DNA of 6,750 nucleotides from CAIYRG01 sp035318785 (GTDB lineage Bacteria; Pseudomonadota; Alphaproteobacteria; Micropepsales; Micropepsaceae). Under the pieces are notes generated by a model. The model was given only the letters and a program-made list of their open reading frames with translations. It was not told the origin of the DNA and searched no databases. Numbering within the stretch: the first letter of the stretch is position 1; every line of letters begins with the position of its first letter. The position numbers and the translations under genes are program-made. The stretch covers positions 1 to 6,750 of the forward strand of contig DATHDZ010000250.1 of the NCBI GenBank assembly GCA_035318785.1, read 5' to 3'. This document shows positions 5,920-6,750 of the stretch, piece after piece.

Positions 5920-5957
5920 GTGAAAGTCGCGATCTCCTCTCTCGGCATAGGCTTACG

Positions 5958-6750
5958 GTGAACGACAGGGAAGTCATCGAGCGGCGGCGGGCGGAATACG
6001 TCGCCGCGTTCAACCGCGAAGATATTGCGGCAATGACGGCATATACCGCCGACGAGGCGGTCGGCATGGCGCCCAATCGGCCTGCGATCCGCGGCACCGA
6101 TGCGCACCGTCAATTCTGGGGCGAGGGCTTCGCCGCGGCGAAATCGCTCTTCTTCGTGTTTCCCGAAGAGCTGGAAATCATGGGCGATGTCGCCATCGAC
6201 CAGCACCGCTGGGTCCTGGACAGCATGCCCAAGCGCGGCGGCCGGCCCGTTCACGACGAAGGCAAGGGCATCTGGATCTGGCGGCGGCAGGCGGACGGCA
6301 GCTGGAAGGTCGCGCGCGGGATCTGGAACAGCGATCTTTCGCGCGCCGGCTTCTCGGCCGGCTCGGGAGCCGAACTGTCGGAAGATTTGGCTGCGATCAA
6401 CCAGCGCCTCGACGATTTTGTTGCGACGATCAATGCCGGCGATATTCAAGGTTGGGCGAACCTTTTGACGGAAGATTTCATCTTCGCGGTTCCCGATGCG
6501 CCGAGGTTCATCGGAAGGGAAACAGCCGTCGCGGCGGCAAAGATGGCGTTTTTCGATCCCTTCAAGCTTCGGATCGCGTCCAAATTCGATGACGTGCAGA
6601 CGTTCGGCTCGCAGGCTTTCGCCCAAGGCATCTTCACGATGGACATGATGCCGAGGGGCGGCGGGAAGATGCTTTCCGGACCCGGCAAATTCACGAATTT
6701 TTTCCGCAAAGAGAGCGATGGCTCCTGGAAATATGCGCTGGTGATCTTCA
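5958..6750 (+). CDS. Tandem SnoaL/DUF4440-like (NTF2 fold) protein, 3' truncated
   Basis: The frame is open from a GTG at 5958 to the right edge (264 codons seen). It contains two copies of an NTF2-like domain: residues about 5-126 and about 143-264. Each copy has an N-terminal helix (VIERRRAEYVAAFNREDIAA; LAAINQRLDDFVATINAGDI), a middle with an IRG or FIG motif, and a final strand with DGSWK followed by an aromatic-rich stretch (VARGIWNSD in the first copy). Such domains are usually small-ligand-binding or isomerase-like stand-alone proteins of 120-140 residues. No catalytic assignment is possible. The GTG has only a weak AGG six bases upstream; no ATG lies near it in frame, and the next is Met26, inside the first helix-loop region. 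No clear promoter was found in the 111-base gap. The second domain is nearly complete at the window end. Confidence 0.8.
   Translation, partial: MNDREVIERRRAEYVAAFNREDIAAMTAYTADEAVGMAPNRPAIRGTDAHRQFWGEGFAAAKSLFFVFPEELEIMGDVAIDQHRWVLDSMPKRGGRPVHDEGKGIWIWRRQADGSWKVARGIWNSDLSRAGFSAGSGAELSEDLAAINQRLDDFVATINAGDIQGWANLLTEDFIFAVPDAPRFIGRETAVAAAKMAFFDPFKLRIASKFDDVQTFGSQAFAQGIFTMDMMPRGGGKMLSGPGKFTNFFRKESDGSWKYALVIF

Noticed and set aside
4994..5923. A 309-codon plus-strand frame within the polymerase domain of ligD
   Set aside because: It is an out-of-frame reading of the polymerase domain, rich in Arg, Ala and Gly, with no motif.
5862..6626. A 254-codon open frame on the minus strand opposite the NTF2-like gene
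   Set aside because: The plus strand carries two recognisable domains with normal codon bias; the minus frame shows no family features.

Overview
The window looks like a chromosomal piece of a high-G+C alphaproteobacterium. The evidence is a DUF3309 mini-membrane protein, a LigD with phosphoesterase-ligase-polymerase order, a promoter-like match to the alphaproteobacterial general-stress sigma factor (EcfG/RpoE2 type), and the codon bias. The genus cannot be fixed; a Rhizomicrobium/Micropepsaceae-like or Caulobacterales-like origin is only a guess. No tRNA, rRNA, CRISPR array, insertion sequence or phage gene was seen.

Layout. (1) 1-1659, plus strand: the C-terminal two thirds of a FadE-type acyl-CoA dehydrogenase, cut by the left edge. 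(2) 1628-2852, minus strand: a tight three-gene operon read right to left, made of a ClpX-type C4 zinc-finger protein with a C-terminal helix-turn-helix, a GNAT acetyltransferase of lower G+C (about 52%), and a DUF1801 protein whose tail overlaps the fadE 3' end. (3) 2853-2989: a compact divergent regulatory region with a small palindrome cluster, a possible sigma70-type promoter facing left, and a GGAAC-N16-AGTT general-stress-type promoter facing right. (4) 2990-5846, plus strand: a 51-codon DUF3309 membrane peptide gene, then 32 bases later ligD, the multifunctional non-homologous end-joining (NHEJ) ligase. (5) 5847-5957: a short gap with a CCTCCCC/GGGGAGG hairpin. (6) 5958 to the right edge, plus strand: a protein with two tandem SnoaL/NTF2-like domains, cut by the edge.

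The most notable point is ligD. Its reading frame breaks exactly in the linker between the phosphoesterase domain and the ligase-polymerase part, at a run of nine A residues. The run contains, in the correct frame, the heptamer A_AAA_AAG known from dnaX frameshifting, and a G+C-rich stem follows. The stop codon of the first part overlaps a possible GTG start of the second part (GTGA). All catalytic motifs seem intact on both sides. This could be a sequencing error, a recent mutation, or deliberate production of separate and fused LigD proteins by slippage; the sequence alone does not decide.

Working together: DUF3309 and ligD are probably co-transcribed from the stress-type promoter, which would place double-strand-break repair under general stress control. 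No ku gene is present in the window.
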